Shown here: positions 8,793 through 16,914 of the stretch, in pieces | How the letters are laid out: each line of letters starts with the position of its first letter | Position numbering within the stretch: position 1 is the first letter of the stretch | Position numbers and translations under genes: made by a program | Source: Lactifluus volemus | Taxonomy: Eukaryota; Basidiomycota; Agaricomycetes; Russulales; Russulaceae | DNA: 16,914 nucleotides | NCBI GenBank assembly: GCA_022376515.1 | Contig: WTXI01000547.1 | Coordinates: 1 to 16,914, forward strand | Direction of reading: 5' to 3' | The notes under the pieces: generated by a model | The model's database searches: none | What the model saw: the letters and a program-made list of their open reading frames with translations, nothing else | Told to the model about the DNA's origin: nothing

Positions 8793-9152
8793 TCATGGGA
8801 ATCTTCCGTGCGATTTCGGGCTTCGCAGAGCGGTGTCTACATACACAACTAGCAGATACACGTGCTCCCGCCGCGGAGAGCGCGGTGTGATAATTGCCTT
8901 ACCATAAGGCAGGAACGACAACGACTCACCCAGACCCACGGTCCAAACGTCATGGCCCTCTAGGTTTCCCCAGACCGCTCCACCCTCTAAGCCTCCGATG
9001 AATGGAAGCGACCACGTGGCATCTACTACAGTAGTAGAAAGGACCCCACACGAGACCCCAGTGGGGAACGGCAACCGTCGTGATGTGAAGTGTCCAACCG
9101 AAAAACTCTCTTGTACCGAGCGCCGTGGCGGAAAGAAGCGGGACATACTCAT
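8793..9152 (-). other. unrecognised minus-strand ORF, possible exon of a decayed gene
   Basis: The frame is open for 119 codons. Its middle, about 8935-9072, reads STTVVDATWSLPFIGGLEGG then AVWGNLEGHDVWTVGL and ends at a good donor (GGTGAGTCG near 8932), which looks like an exon of a secreted or beta-rich protein. After the donor the frame becomes unconvincing (arginine-rich). An upstream minus-strand intron-like stretch, GTAAGTTATG at about 9161 to CAAG at about 9112, would feed into it. I do not recognise the family, and I could not assemble a full-length open frame around it. Confidence 0.25.
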
Positions 9153-10165
9153 AACTTACCAAGAATAGCTTGCGAACCCGAAGCCCTCGTCAGTGAGAGC
9201 TTTGCATTTTCGCCCCCGAAACCCAATCAGGCACGCCTACCACATTGAGCTTTTGGATGCATCGATTGCGCCGTGCCATTTTCTGCACAAGGTATACCCT
9301 TAGATAATTCACAACCCTCTCCCCTCAACTTTAAGTTTCTCAGTCGTCATTCAGATTCAAAGTTAGTTAATGGCGGTCCGAGCGAGCAGGTGCTCTCCCT
9401 CGATCACGTAATGTATGTTTCGGGGGAAGAGGGCGGGACGCGGCGATTGGCCAGCCTAGCCATCTTCCAACTCTTTGATCCACACGCGGTCAGAAATAAG
9501 GACTGCAAATGCCGAACGGGGAAAACCTAGCAAACTGCCACTCGTGAGTTCGGACAGGTTGGGGCCCAGGCCTGCCCGTGCTCGGCTACGCCACTCCACT
9601 CGGCAGATGACCCGGGACTGCGCACCGATATAAACCCTTGCGTTTACACCACTTGCGATCCTCGCGGCCTTTTGAGGTGGTTGTGGATAGAATGCTTGTG
9701 AACATCTGATGAGCGCGCAGCACGTTCCGAATGGCTGCCACTGTCAGTACAAAGTCATCAACTTACCAATCTCCCGGAGACGCGTTCCCGTTTTCGATTT
9801 AGCTGTGGGAAAGAAGTCAAGAAGACCCTGGTATAGCTCTGATACGAAACATAATGATAACTTGCATTGCTACTTTACTTCCCACTAATTGAACCCTTAC
9901 ACGTAGGTTTGCAAATACGAACAAAGAAAGCAAAAGTATACAAGCCACACTGCAAGGCGACAAGTGGGCGAAAAGTTTTGAAGAAAATGCGATAGCGATG
10001 GGTAAATAAACAGGAATGAAGAAAGGGACGGGACAAGGAGAGGTTTGATGTTAAATGATCGAGCTGAGACGTTGATTGAGACGAGACACGAGGATCCCAG
10101 GTTCAGTTGGTCCGATAGAAACACGCCGGGATAGTCGCATCGTTGGACACGATGATATTCCATGT
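9153..10165. other. no gene supported
   Basis: No ORF with a recognisable domain is present. A TATA-like GATATAAACC lies near 9627-9636 but no gene follows on either strand at a sensible distance. The last 300 bases are the 3' flank of the zinc-cluster gene (minus strand) and rich in purine runs. Confidence 0.35.
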
Positions 10166-11523
10166 TCATGGGCTGTGCAAGTAGTTGACGTACTGAGGAA
10201 CAAACCCAGTGTATGTTAATTTAGTTGCCGGTGCATGCACGGGGAATCCGCCTGCATCAAAATCTGCGTCCAGGGGTTGCATAGAAATGCTGTAGTCATG
10301 CCCCGCATGGTATACAGTACTACCGCCGAAGGGATCTTCGATGAGCGGCCGAAAGGCATTTTTGAAGCGTGGGGGGAACTCACGAATCGTATGAATGAGG
10401 TTCAAAAACCGGGCTTTGTTCATATTTGACACCAGGCTGCACGTATACCTCGTGTTCCATGAGGCGTTGATTTGGCATGCCAAAGTGTGGCAAGATGGGA
10501 AGCTGGATCTGCGCATGTACCCCACCGGCCTGCGCGCCACCGCCATGCGCAGGCTGCGGCACCATAGGCGGCTGAGGGTGATTATGTCGGACCGGATGGG
10601 GGGCAGCGATGGATGGTTGTCCTGCAAGGGAATGACCAGCAGCGGCCGAGTCTGGGAGCATGCCACCGTGAAACTGCCATGGCTCTTCTATCGAACAGTC
10701 ATCGCTTGGGGTGGAGCCCTCCCAATATGGGCTCGTATGGTCGGGATACTGAAGTGACAAAAATTCGGGCATCTCTGCCTTGATGGAATGGCTAGGAGGG
10801 GTGGGGTGGATAGCATCCTTGGCCGGCGGCTCTCGGACCTCGCGGCGTGGCCGCCGAGCTTTCGTAGAACTTGCAGGCTCGGAGGCGACTTCAGATGCGT
10901 ATTCACAGAGGTAATCCCGCGAGGCACAACGAGCACACGAAGGTCGAGTTCCGGTACACTGCAGGAGAGACCCTAAGCAACTGAGACGAGTGAGGGAAAC
11001 GAGGTCAGGACAGACCTTTGCCTTGCGCTCACGGCATTTTTTGCAAGCTTCTGAAGCGCGTTGGTTGCGCAAAGGTGTGGGAGAGCGCAAGAAAATACAA
11101 TCTCCCTCGGGACCCGGCAGTATCCCGGCACGGTATTCTTCGTATTCATGACCCCAAGAGACATTGTAGGGAATGAGGTTCCAGGCGTCGTCAGGATCGG
11201 ACGGGGTGCCGACTGAATCGGGAGACGGGATAGAATAGCCACTAGAAGTGGACGGTGAGAAATTCGAGAACGTAGGTGAAATGGAAGTGTCGAGAGTGGG
11301 TGAGAACGCAGGGCGCGCGCTTGGGGCAGGGAGGTGGACTAAACCATCATCGTTCAACTCGGACACGATGTCCTCCATAGTAGGGGTGCATCCTATAAAT
11401 TTCAATGGTGATTCATGAAGGGGAAAGGGTGGCCATACGGGTTTCATACTGTTGGTGGAGAGTATCAACACCACGATAGAGTTCCTCGCTGCCATCATCG
11501 GTGATGGCAAACGTCCCAAACAT
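10166..11523 (-). CDS. Zn(II)2Cys6 fungal transcription factor
   Basis: Four minus-strand exons, 11523-11439, 11392-11016, 10958-10384 and 10319-10166, encode 396 residues. Introns 11438-11393, 11015-10959 and 10383-10320 are GT-AG. After splicing, residues 145-172 form one zinc cluster with spacing CX2CX6CX6CX2CX6C: CKKCRERKAK joined to CTGTRPSCARCASRDYLC. This binuclear cluster binds CGG-type DNA half sites in fungal regulators. Residues about 47-110 are Ser/Pro-rich, and those after the cluster are basic (RRPRRE) then His/Pro/Gly-rich, typical of disordered activation regions. No fungal-specific TF middle homology region is evident, so the protein is short for the class. The start at 11523 (MFGTFAITDDGSEELYRG) was preferred to the ATG at 11378 because it opens an exon that splices in phase. 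The intron 11015-10959 splits the cluster after the sixth residue past its second Cys. Target genes are unknown. Confidence 0.88.
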
Positions 11524-11610
11524 TGAAGGGGCGCGGGACATGGGGTACACCGAACCAAGTAACGTGCCTGTGGTGTGACGTGGGTGATGTGTGGCAAGAG
11601 CACACTTGGG

Positions 11611-11620
11611 TTATTTAAAC
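11611..11620 (-). promoter_or_regulatory. TATA-like element of the zinc-cluster gene
   Basis: On the minus strand this reads GTTTAAATAA, about 88-97 bp upstream of the chosen start codon at 11523. Spacing is reasonable for a fungal core promoter with a short 5' UTR, and it supports the upstream start rather than the internal ATG at 11378. Confidence 0.4.
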
Positions 11621-12148
11621 GCAAGTGAGATGGGAGGGGGGAGGGGACGAAGAACGAAGAAGGGGAGCTTGATGGAGGGGGAGGGACTATAAAGATGACA
11701 TGATGGGTCACTTGGTAGCCACAACCGAGGTGAGTTACTTGAAGGGGATCGAATCAATTGTGTTCCACCAGCTCATATTCCACAGAGTTGTTCAGAGGTA
11801 CGGATCTAGATCAAAAATACGGGGCGGACAATCGAGATGAGTTGGTGGATTGGGCGCCATGCCTTCGTTCCTCCTACTAGTCCCATCTTGCCTTCCGAAC
11901 GCAGCATTGGCTCATGTCAACCCTGCAGGTGATCACTTTTTTTTTGTGTTTGATAGGGTGGAATTGCCCGTTCATTATCCATTCGTGTTACGAGACCAAG
12001 TGATATGAATATGACAATGTGTTCACACTGAGGGGAGGAAAAACTTCTGACGGCGATGATGATTCGTTCCTCGATGATCCTCCTTCCGGGCCCGGCCGGT
12101 GAAAACTGTCGGGCAGGTTTATACATTTTTGGGTTGCCGATCGCTCGC

Positions 12149-12178
12149 AAGTGTCAGGTGCACTAGCACCTGGAACTT
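12149..12178. repeat. hairpin with 13-bp arms (2 mismatches) and 4-nt loop
   Basis: The arms AAGTGTCAGGTGC and GCACCTGGAACTT flank ACTA. The inner seven pairs (CAGGTGC/GCACCTG, 12155-12161 and 12166-12172) are perfect. It could fold in RNA from either strand or extrude in DNA. No known RNA family recognised. Confidence 0.5.
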
Positions 12179-12496
12179 GGCAAAGCAAATGATCAACACC
12201 GATGACAAGACAGGTGAGACATGAGACATGACCAAACAAACAAAGATGAAAAGCTACAGCATGGCGGCGCTGAGGCTTCCTTAGCCCTTCACGACCGTGA
12301 AACGCGTAAAAATAATCAAATAAAAAAATCAGTCTTTGGAGGTGGGAATCGTTATGGATGATGCAGCGCCCGGGTAACAGCGCGCAATACCAGCTTCTTG
12401 TTTTGGTGGATGGAATGAAAAAAATTGAGCTCTTAGTTTGCCTTGAAAAAAAAAAAAAAGAAGGGAGATCTGTCACTTTCAGGAACCGATACTAGA

Positions 12497-12542
12497 TGGT
12501 CTTTAGACCAGAAATTGATGTGACAGGAAACAGGTCACATCA
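12497..12542. repeat. two adjacent inverted repeats
   Basis: TGGTCT-TT-AGACCA (12497-12510) is a 6-bp-arm palindrome. Six bases later TGATGTGAC (12516-12524) and GTCACATCA (12534-12542) form perfect 9-bp arms around a 9-nt loop. They may be dimeric factor-binding sites or hairpins; nothing else nearby explains them. Confidence 0.5.
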
Positions 12543-13022
12543 GTAGATCCACCTAAACTGGGCATCCGAGCTAAGGAGTAAAAACGTTTGGTGTGAATGA
12601 AGGATTGATGGATGACCGCCCTGTTTCGCTCTGCTGAACAGTCTAGCCTGCTATTGCCAGTGGACACTGGCATGGTCCCACTCTGATATTCAATACACCC
12701 GGCTTGTCACCGCGGCTGTCCTTGTGCCCTTCTTTTGTGCACCGGGGCCTCGGAGATGACACCCCCCCACACCAAAATGGGGCGAATGCTAAATTAAAAT
12801 GCTACTATTCATGGAGCTTTGTCTCCTTTCGTCAGAAATAAGCCACGTCAGGAGCGCCTCGGCCGATTTCGGGCACCACTGTAGCAAAAAGGCGAGACGT
12901 TGGTTCACTCCCTTAGGCACTTATGACCCGCCCCCAACCTTGATCGGAGAACTGAGAGCTTTCCAGACCTTTACCATATGCAAGGAACCCAAAAAGGGAA
13001 AACCTAAGTTTGTTCAGATCAC

Positions 13023-13040
13023 GGGGGGGGGGGGGGGGGG
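13023..13040 (+). repeat. 18-base guanine homopolymer
   Basis: Eighteen consecutive G after ...GATCAC, followed by TGG. Such tracts can form G-quadruplexes and are hard to sequence, so the exact length is uncertain. Confidence 0.8.
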
Positions 13041-13400
13041 TGGTTAAGGTGTACACCGCAAAGCCCCAAGGTCACTCGATAGCCATCCGATATCGGATCC
13101 TCGCGCTCGGAATTGCGAAAGGGGCACTATTTTCGGTACTTCATGACCTGCGACAACCGGTCTTATATGGACGACATGACAATCCCCGTTAGATACACGC
13201 GGGGGAGGGCGAACCCCAGGTATCATTAAAAACGGGTCATACTAGTAGACATCAACCCTGTGACGTGCTGACCACCTCAGTCATATGGGGAGGACGCTAA
13301 AAACTTTGTTCGTATGGACCAACGACATACGACGACACTCGGAGGTAGAATATGATGACACGTGCAAAGCGTCAACAAAGTAGCATGACGGAAGAAAGCT

Positions 13401-13960
13401 TCATGTAGTCGGGTCATGCAACACGGCCAGCAGATATCGCTTGTCTACGAGCAGCAAATGAGCCGAGAGAGGCCTCCCGTAGCGATAACGTCTCACCTGG
13501 GGATATCATGATCTCGTGGCGTTTGGTTCGTATGCGCATGAACCGAATTTCATCCTGAATCATGTCTCAGTGGAGACGCGCGCGACGCAGAGATAACCGA
13601 CACATACTCCCTCAATCACTTCACCGCTGACTTCTTCCAGCGCACCCTGAACACTTTCGATGATCTTCCCGACAGCGGTGGCATATTTCTTTCCATGGTC
13701 GCCCTCGAATACTACGCCAGAGTGTCTGATTATGCTGACTGGTTGACCACGCGAAAGTAAAAGATATCCAAGAACAGATCTGTGAGAGGAGAGGAGCGCG
13801 AGCGTCTGTTCAAGTTCTGGTGATGTTGGAATAGTTGTTATTGAAGGTGGCGCTGATGCCGAGGTGGCCTGCGACGAAGCGAGAGGTATTGTACTGGTTG
13901 ATGCCTGTCTTAAAATTTCAGTTATCGCTATTTTGCTTTTTCTGAGAGGACAATTACCAT
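13401..13960 (-). CDS. Roadblock/LC7 domain protein (dynein light chain Roadblock or Ragulator-like)
   Basis: Four minus-strand exons, 13960-13958 (ATG only), 13904-13608, 13554-13497 and 13444-13401, encode 133 residues. Introns 13957-13905, 13607-13555 and 13496-13445 all have GT-AG borders. After a disordered Ser/Thr/Ala N-terminus the Roadblock fold begins near residue 31: ELEQTLALLSSHRSVLGYLL, SRGQPVSIIRHSGVVFEG, YATAVGKIIESVQGAL, then DEIRFMRIRTKRHEIMI and KRYLLAVLHDP at the end. This alpha-beta order defines LC7 proteins, which dimerise and regulate dynein motors or Rag/Ras-like GTPases; DEIRFMRIRTKRHEIMI favours the dynein Roadblock/DYNLRB type. The Met-only exon is inferred because the next exon has no ATG in frame near its start, while an unspliced frame would extend 56 unrelated residues upstream to 14129. 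Divergent from the ATG14-type gene, with 168 bp between starts. Confidence 0.87.
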
Positions 13961-14128
13961 GGCCGTGTGAGAGTGAGAATGCAACGAGTGCCAGTAAGTC
14001 CCAATCACGCGAAGCACGTGAGTAATACGTTAGCACCGCCAACAACGGTGACTCGGACAGAGACAACCCGACCGAGCGCGCTTCGACTCGGAGACGTTCA
14101 ACCAACCAGTCACCATCATCACTATGCA
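13961..14128. promoter_or_regulatory. bidirectional promoter between the Roadblock and ATG14-type genes
   Basis: The 168-bp spacer contains CCAAT at 14001-14005 and CACGTG at 14015-14020, common fungal promoter motifs for the HAP complex and bHLH factors. Shared control is inference from the head-to-head layout. Confidence 0.45.
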
Positions 14129-15634
14129 ATGGAGTGCCAAAACTGCGAGTCGAGACAGCGGCAGTTCTATTGCAAGAATTGTATTAGAACACAGTAGGTC
14201 GCGTCAAAGTTGAGGTCCCCAATCCAGCTCATCAACCACACTCAGTATACGCGACTTTCGCTTGCAGATACAGCACGCTACTGCTGATCGCGATGAACAA
14301 GTACGCAAGGTTGTCGCCTCGATTGACACCATAACCGGTTCTCGCATACGGCGCGCCGATCTTTCATCGCTCAAGAGAGGCTCGACGAAGTGAGCGAGGG
14401 ACTCGTGAAGTTGCGCAAGGAGAACGAAAAAAGTGAGTCCTGCAGTTCCCTCACTCGTTTCGCGTCCTAACGACCTTCGTAGCCAGACAACGTCTTCGGG
14501 CCATACGTGAAAATCTTGCAACACGGCGAAGGACGCTCTCTCAGGCAAAGCTTCTTCCACCTGTCCCTCTAGATCCTCTCATTGCCGCGAAGCTGTTCAG
14601 CTCAACACCCGTGCCGAGACGATCGCACGTGCGCGTAGTGGTCTTGTTTCGGAGCTCGTGGAGGTGTTCAATATAGTCGAGGTTGGCGGCCGCCCACCGA
14701 TTGGTGGCAAGGCAGGTACCAAAGGCGAATGGACAATTGGTGACCTTGTCTTACCCGTACCTGGGGACATTCGACGTACAGCTCTAATTTTTTTTTTTTT
14801 TCGTCTTTGTTTCTAAGCTTACTGTTAAACAGGATACCCTCCGACCATATCAACACCGTCATAACACACACCCTCCATTTCATAGGTCTTCTCACCTTCT
14901 ACCTTGGTGTCCGCCTGCCATTCGAGATTACATGGACGGGGCGGAAGCTTGGTGTCGGACAACCTTGGATCCGCTCAATCAAAGGGACAGAATCTGGTAG
15001 TTGGGCAAAGTAAGCAGGCGTCCAAATCTTTCCTGTCACTTGAATCCCTCTCTCTCTTTGACACGACGTTTCCTGACCGATCCAATAGGTGGACATCTGA
15101 GCATTGCCTCCACGTTTCTGCGTCATCTCCAGCACCGATTGCTGATGCTCCTACTGCACTGGCTCAGTCGACATCCGATTCGTATATAGAGACACAGCCC
15201 CCACCTACCCCATCGTCCTCTTTTACGACCGGCATATGCGATGCTCCTGTACAACGTTTGCTATTTCTCGCCTACACGCAGGCCGTTGAGATTCCTCTTT
15301 CTCAGGCCGGCGATGTCCTTCTTAATCTCTGCGCTGTTTGTTGCTCCGCGGACTCGGCGGTCTGCTTTCCCTTCTTGTCCCTATGCGAATGAAGCGCTGA
15401 TTATTCATGCAGTCGTTCTCACCAAACACACCCGTTACTTCCGCCGCCCACGCCGCCCAGCTTTCCCCCTGGATTTTGCACAGCTACTCCAGGCCACCGC
15501 CGCCACTCCAACATCGCGGCCACGCCCGGCGCGACCACGCACTGTGGGACACACAAGAACGGAGCCACATACCTGAGGAAGACGAGTGGGACCTGCTGGA
15601 CGATGCCGAAGCAGGTGCCGCCGAGTTCCCCTAG
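14129..15634 (+). pseudogene. ATG14: Atg14/UVRAG-family autophagy protein gene with multiple frame breaks
   Basis: Five exons can be drawn: 14129-14193, 14246-14432, 14483-14775, 14833-15009 and 15089-15634, with GT-AG introns between. Atg14 is the subunit of the autophagy-specific PI3-kinase complex I (Vps34, Vps15, Atg6). The N-terminus MECQNCESRQRQFYCKNCIR has the expected paired CXXC motifs. Coiled coil follows (RDFRLQIQHATADRDEQVRK; ERLDEVSEGLVKLRKENEK), then ELVEVFNIVEVGGRPPIGGK, HTLHFIGLLTFYLGVRLPFE, YTQAVEIPLSQAGDVLLNL, and an acidic end, EEDEWDLLDDAEAG. These segments do not share one frame. Shifts are needed near 14371, 14580 and 14842, near 15235 and 15270 around MLLYNVCYF, near 15350, and near 15573. 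Splice sites are intact. Either a recent pseudogene or a locally error-rich stretch of assembly. ATG14 is favoured over VPS38/UVRAG by the N-terminal cysteines. Confidence 0.78.
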
Positions 15635-16914
15635 TACAAGCACCTTTCCATCTTGTTCGCATTTTCTCTTTTGCTATCACCCCCTTTCGCACATCTGTCA
15701 ATTGTAGCATATCTGCGCACGCATGTACCTTCTACTCTTCCTTCGCACACCCAAGCTATCTTTACAACTCGGTCACTAGATTTCTTGTTTGTTGTTCGCG
15801 TAATTACGGGGATGGTGTCACTGAAGCTGACAATAACTACTATAGAGGTTAATGCACGGACGGATATGGGTAAGCGGCTGTATGAAGTTCAATTGCACGA
15901 AGGCAACAATAGAGGTGAAAAAGGCGAGGGCGTAGGTGTTCGGGGGCGATCCGGGGGTCATGAGACTGGCGGTCGACCTCCGAACGTCCCGAGGACTAGA
16001 CTCTGTTGGGTAACATTGTTGTTCAAAGTCGGTGCCAACAGTTTCATAGACTACCTCAGAGGAGGCTCTAATAACAATATGGGTACATGAAGGGTGGTCA
16101 CGGTGCCCCGGTTCCGGGATACAATGGAAGCTTGTGCGCATGAGGCTGTGAGGTCCCATTCGTCCCCGTGATCCGAGCCGATGAATCCCGTGCTGGAGTG
16201 CCACTCATCGATGGATGGAGAACAATGAGAACCACCTCACCGGGACAATCACTCCCACGGCTCTCCGGGCCATCGTTACAGTAGCGTCCATGCCGAACTA
16301 GATGAATTTTCGAAATTAGTATCACAACAAGGGTCGAACGGCACTACCAAGTGCGTACATAATACCTGTAAATGAGTCAGCGTGCTAGTACGAGAGGTGA
16401 TAAGTTGACGACGAAAGCACGGCGCTCAGAGCAGAGGGAAGGGGATCAGTTTGAAACGACCACTTCATCCACCAAAAACGGTTCACCCCCCTTCCTTGAT
16501 ATTGTTCCTTGTCTGCTGCTGGCCTCTGGCAGCCATCCGACCAACGGACGCGAACGTAACCCCATTGTTCCCATTGAATGCTTGGAACGGGGTCAGCGCT
16601 GGTCAGCTCTGGCACTCGGTCACAGTAAACCGTGCAAGACTGGCTCTAGCGACCAATGGAGCTATTCTGCGACAACCCCCATGTGTCCCAAAACATCATC
16701 CGCTGTCAGGGTGACAAACATACTATACTATGTGCGGATACAGCACGGCGATGGGCCATGGCGAAAAATGGCCGACTGAGGGAGTGGAACTTAGCATCAT
16801 CTCATTTACTTTACGGCTTTGTGCGAGTCAAAATTAAAGTATTGAGTTCTGTGAATTCTGGGGACCGTCATGATTTTGGTATCCAGACCCCATCGTTTAG
16901 CTAAGCGCGACCTT
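15635..16914. other. downstream region with no gene supported
   Basis: The first 200 bases are probably the 3' UTR and flank of the ATG14-type gene. Beyond, frames on both strands overlap heavily and lack domains. One plus frame at 16451-16714 begins with a basic and hydrophobic stretch (SLILFLVCCWPLAAI) resembling a signal peptide, followed by FPLNAWNGVSAGQLWHSV, but overlapping frames are equally open and no family is recognised. Confidence 0.35.

Larger units (their letters stand above)
11712..13400. other. 1.7-kb intergenic region with hairpins and homopolymers
   Basis: It separates the zinc-cluster gene promoter (minus) from the 3' end of the Roadblock gene (minus). The longest frame (minus, 11988-12476) is low-complexity and shows no domain. 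Visible structure: an imperfect 13-bp-arm hairpin at 12149-12178, two adjacent inverted repeats at 12497-12542, an A13 run near 12446 and an 18-G tract at 13023-13040. No RNA gene recognised. Confidence 0.4.

Noticed and set aside
10380..11711. A 443-codon minus-strand frame starting 188 bp upstream of the chosen zinc-cluster start
   Set aside because: Its first part (Pro/Ser-rich, then hydrophobic) reads through a clear intron at 11438-11393 and its last part through another donor at 10383. The in-phase spliced model gives better protein sequence at both ends.
11988..12476. 162-codon minus-strand ORF
   Set aside because: It begins in an A-tract translation (Phe-rich), is low-complexity, has no motif, and covers hairpins and the promoter side of the zinc-cluster gene.
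13961..14129. N-terminal extension of the Roadblock protein to the ATG at 14129
   Set aside because: It reads through a good intron (13957-13905), shares no family resemblance, and overlaps the start codon of the divergent gene.
16386..16397. TAGTACGAGAGG resembles the sarcin-ricin loop of large-subunit rRNA
   Set aside because: Only about 12 bases match and the flanks do not continue into 28S sequence, so it is likely coincidence.
1..16914. CRISPR arrays, tRNA genes, bacterial operons, intact transposases or a biosynthetic cluster
   Set aside because: I saw no regularly spaced repeats, no tRNA B-box with a fitting cloverleaf, and no reverse transcriptase, transposase or core biosynthetic motifs. 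Gene architecture is eukaryotic.

Overview
The window looks like nuclear DNA of a mushroom-forming basidiomycete (Agaricomycetes). Genes sit on both strands, carry several introns of about 45-80 nt with GT-AG borders and CTNA-type branch sites, and include a relic of DUF6535, a membrane-protein family I know mainly from Agaricomycetes. All gene models were built by hand from reading-frame continuity, splice signals and recalled family resemblance. No database search was run.

Layout: (1) 1-821 +, 3' part of a von Willebrand factor A (vWA) protein, cut by the window start. (2) 1176-2060 +, two-TM protein resembling TMEM242. (3) 2330-3338 +, decayed DUF6535 gene. (4) 3409-4316 +, Mis12/Mtw1 kinetochore protein. 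(5) 4317-6131, no confident gene, two unexplained minus-strand ORFs. (6) 6132-6959 -, retromer subunit Vps29, head-to-head with (7) 7041-7400 +, Mdm35/TRIAP1-type twin CX9C protein. (8) 7401-10165, 2.8 kb with no gene I can support, probably relic sequence. (9) 10166-11523 -, Zn(II)2Cys6 transcription factor in four exons. (10) 11524-13400, intergenic with hairpins and an 18-G tract. (11) 13401-13960 -, Roadblock/LC7 protein, head-to-head with (12) 14129-15634 +, an Atg14-type autophagy subunit with several reading-frame breaks. (13) 15635-16914, no gene I can support.

The genes do not form a pathway cluster. They are mostly conserved housekeeping genes (endosome sorting, mitochondrial lipid transfer, kinetochore, autophagy, small-GTPase or dynein regulation) mixed with lineage-specific and decaying ones. 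Two closely spaced divergent pairs (VPS29/MDM35, Roadblock/ATG14) probably share promoters. I did not find a convincing undescribed system. The most notable observation is that the ATG14-type gene carries at least four apparent frame breaks while seven neighbouring gene models read cleanly through all exons.
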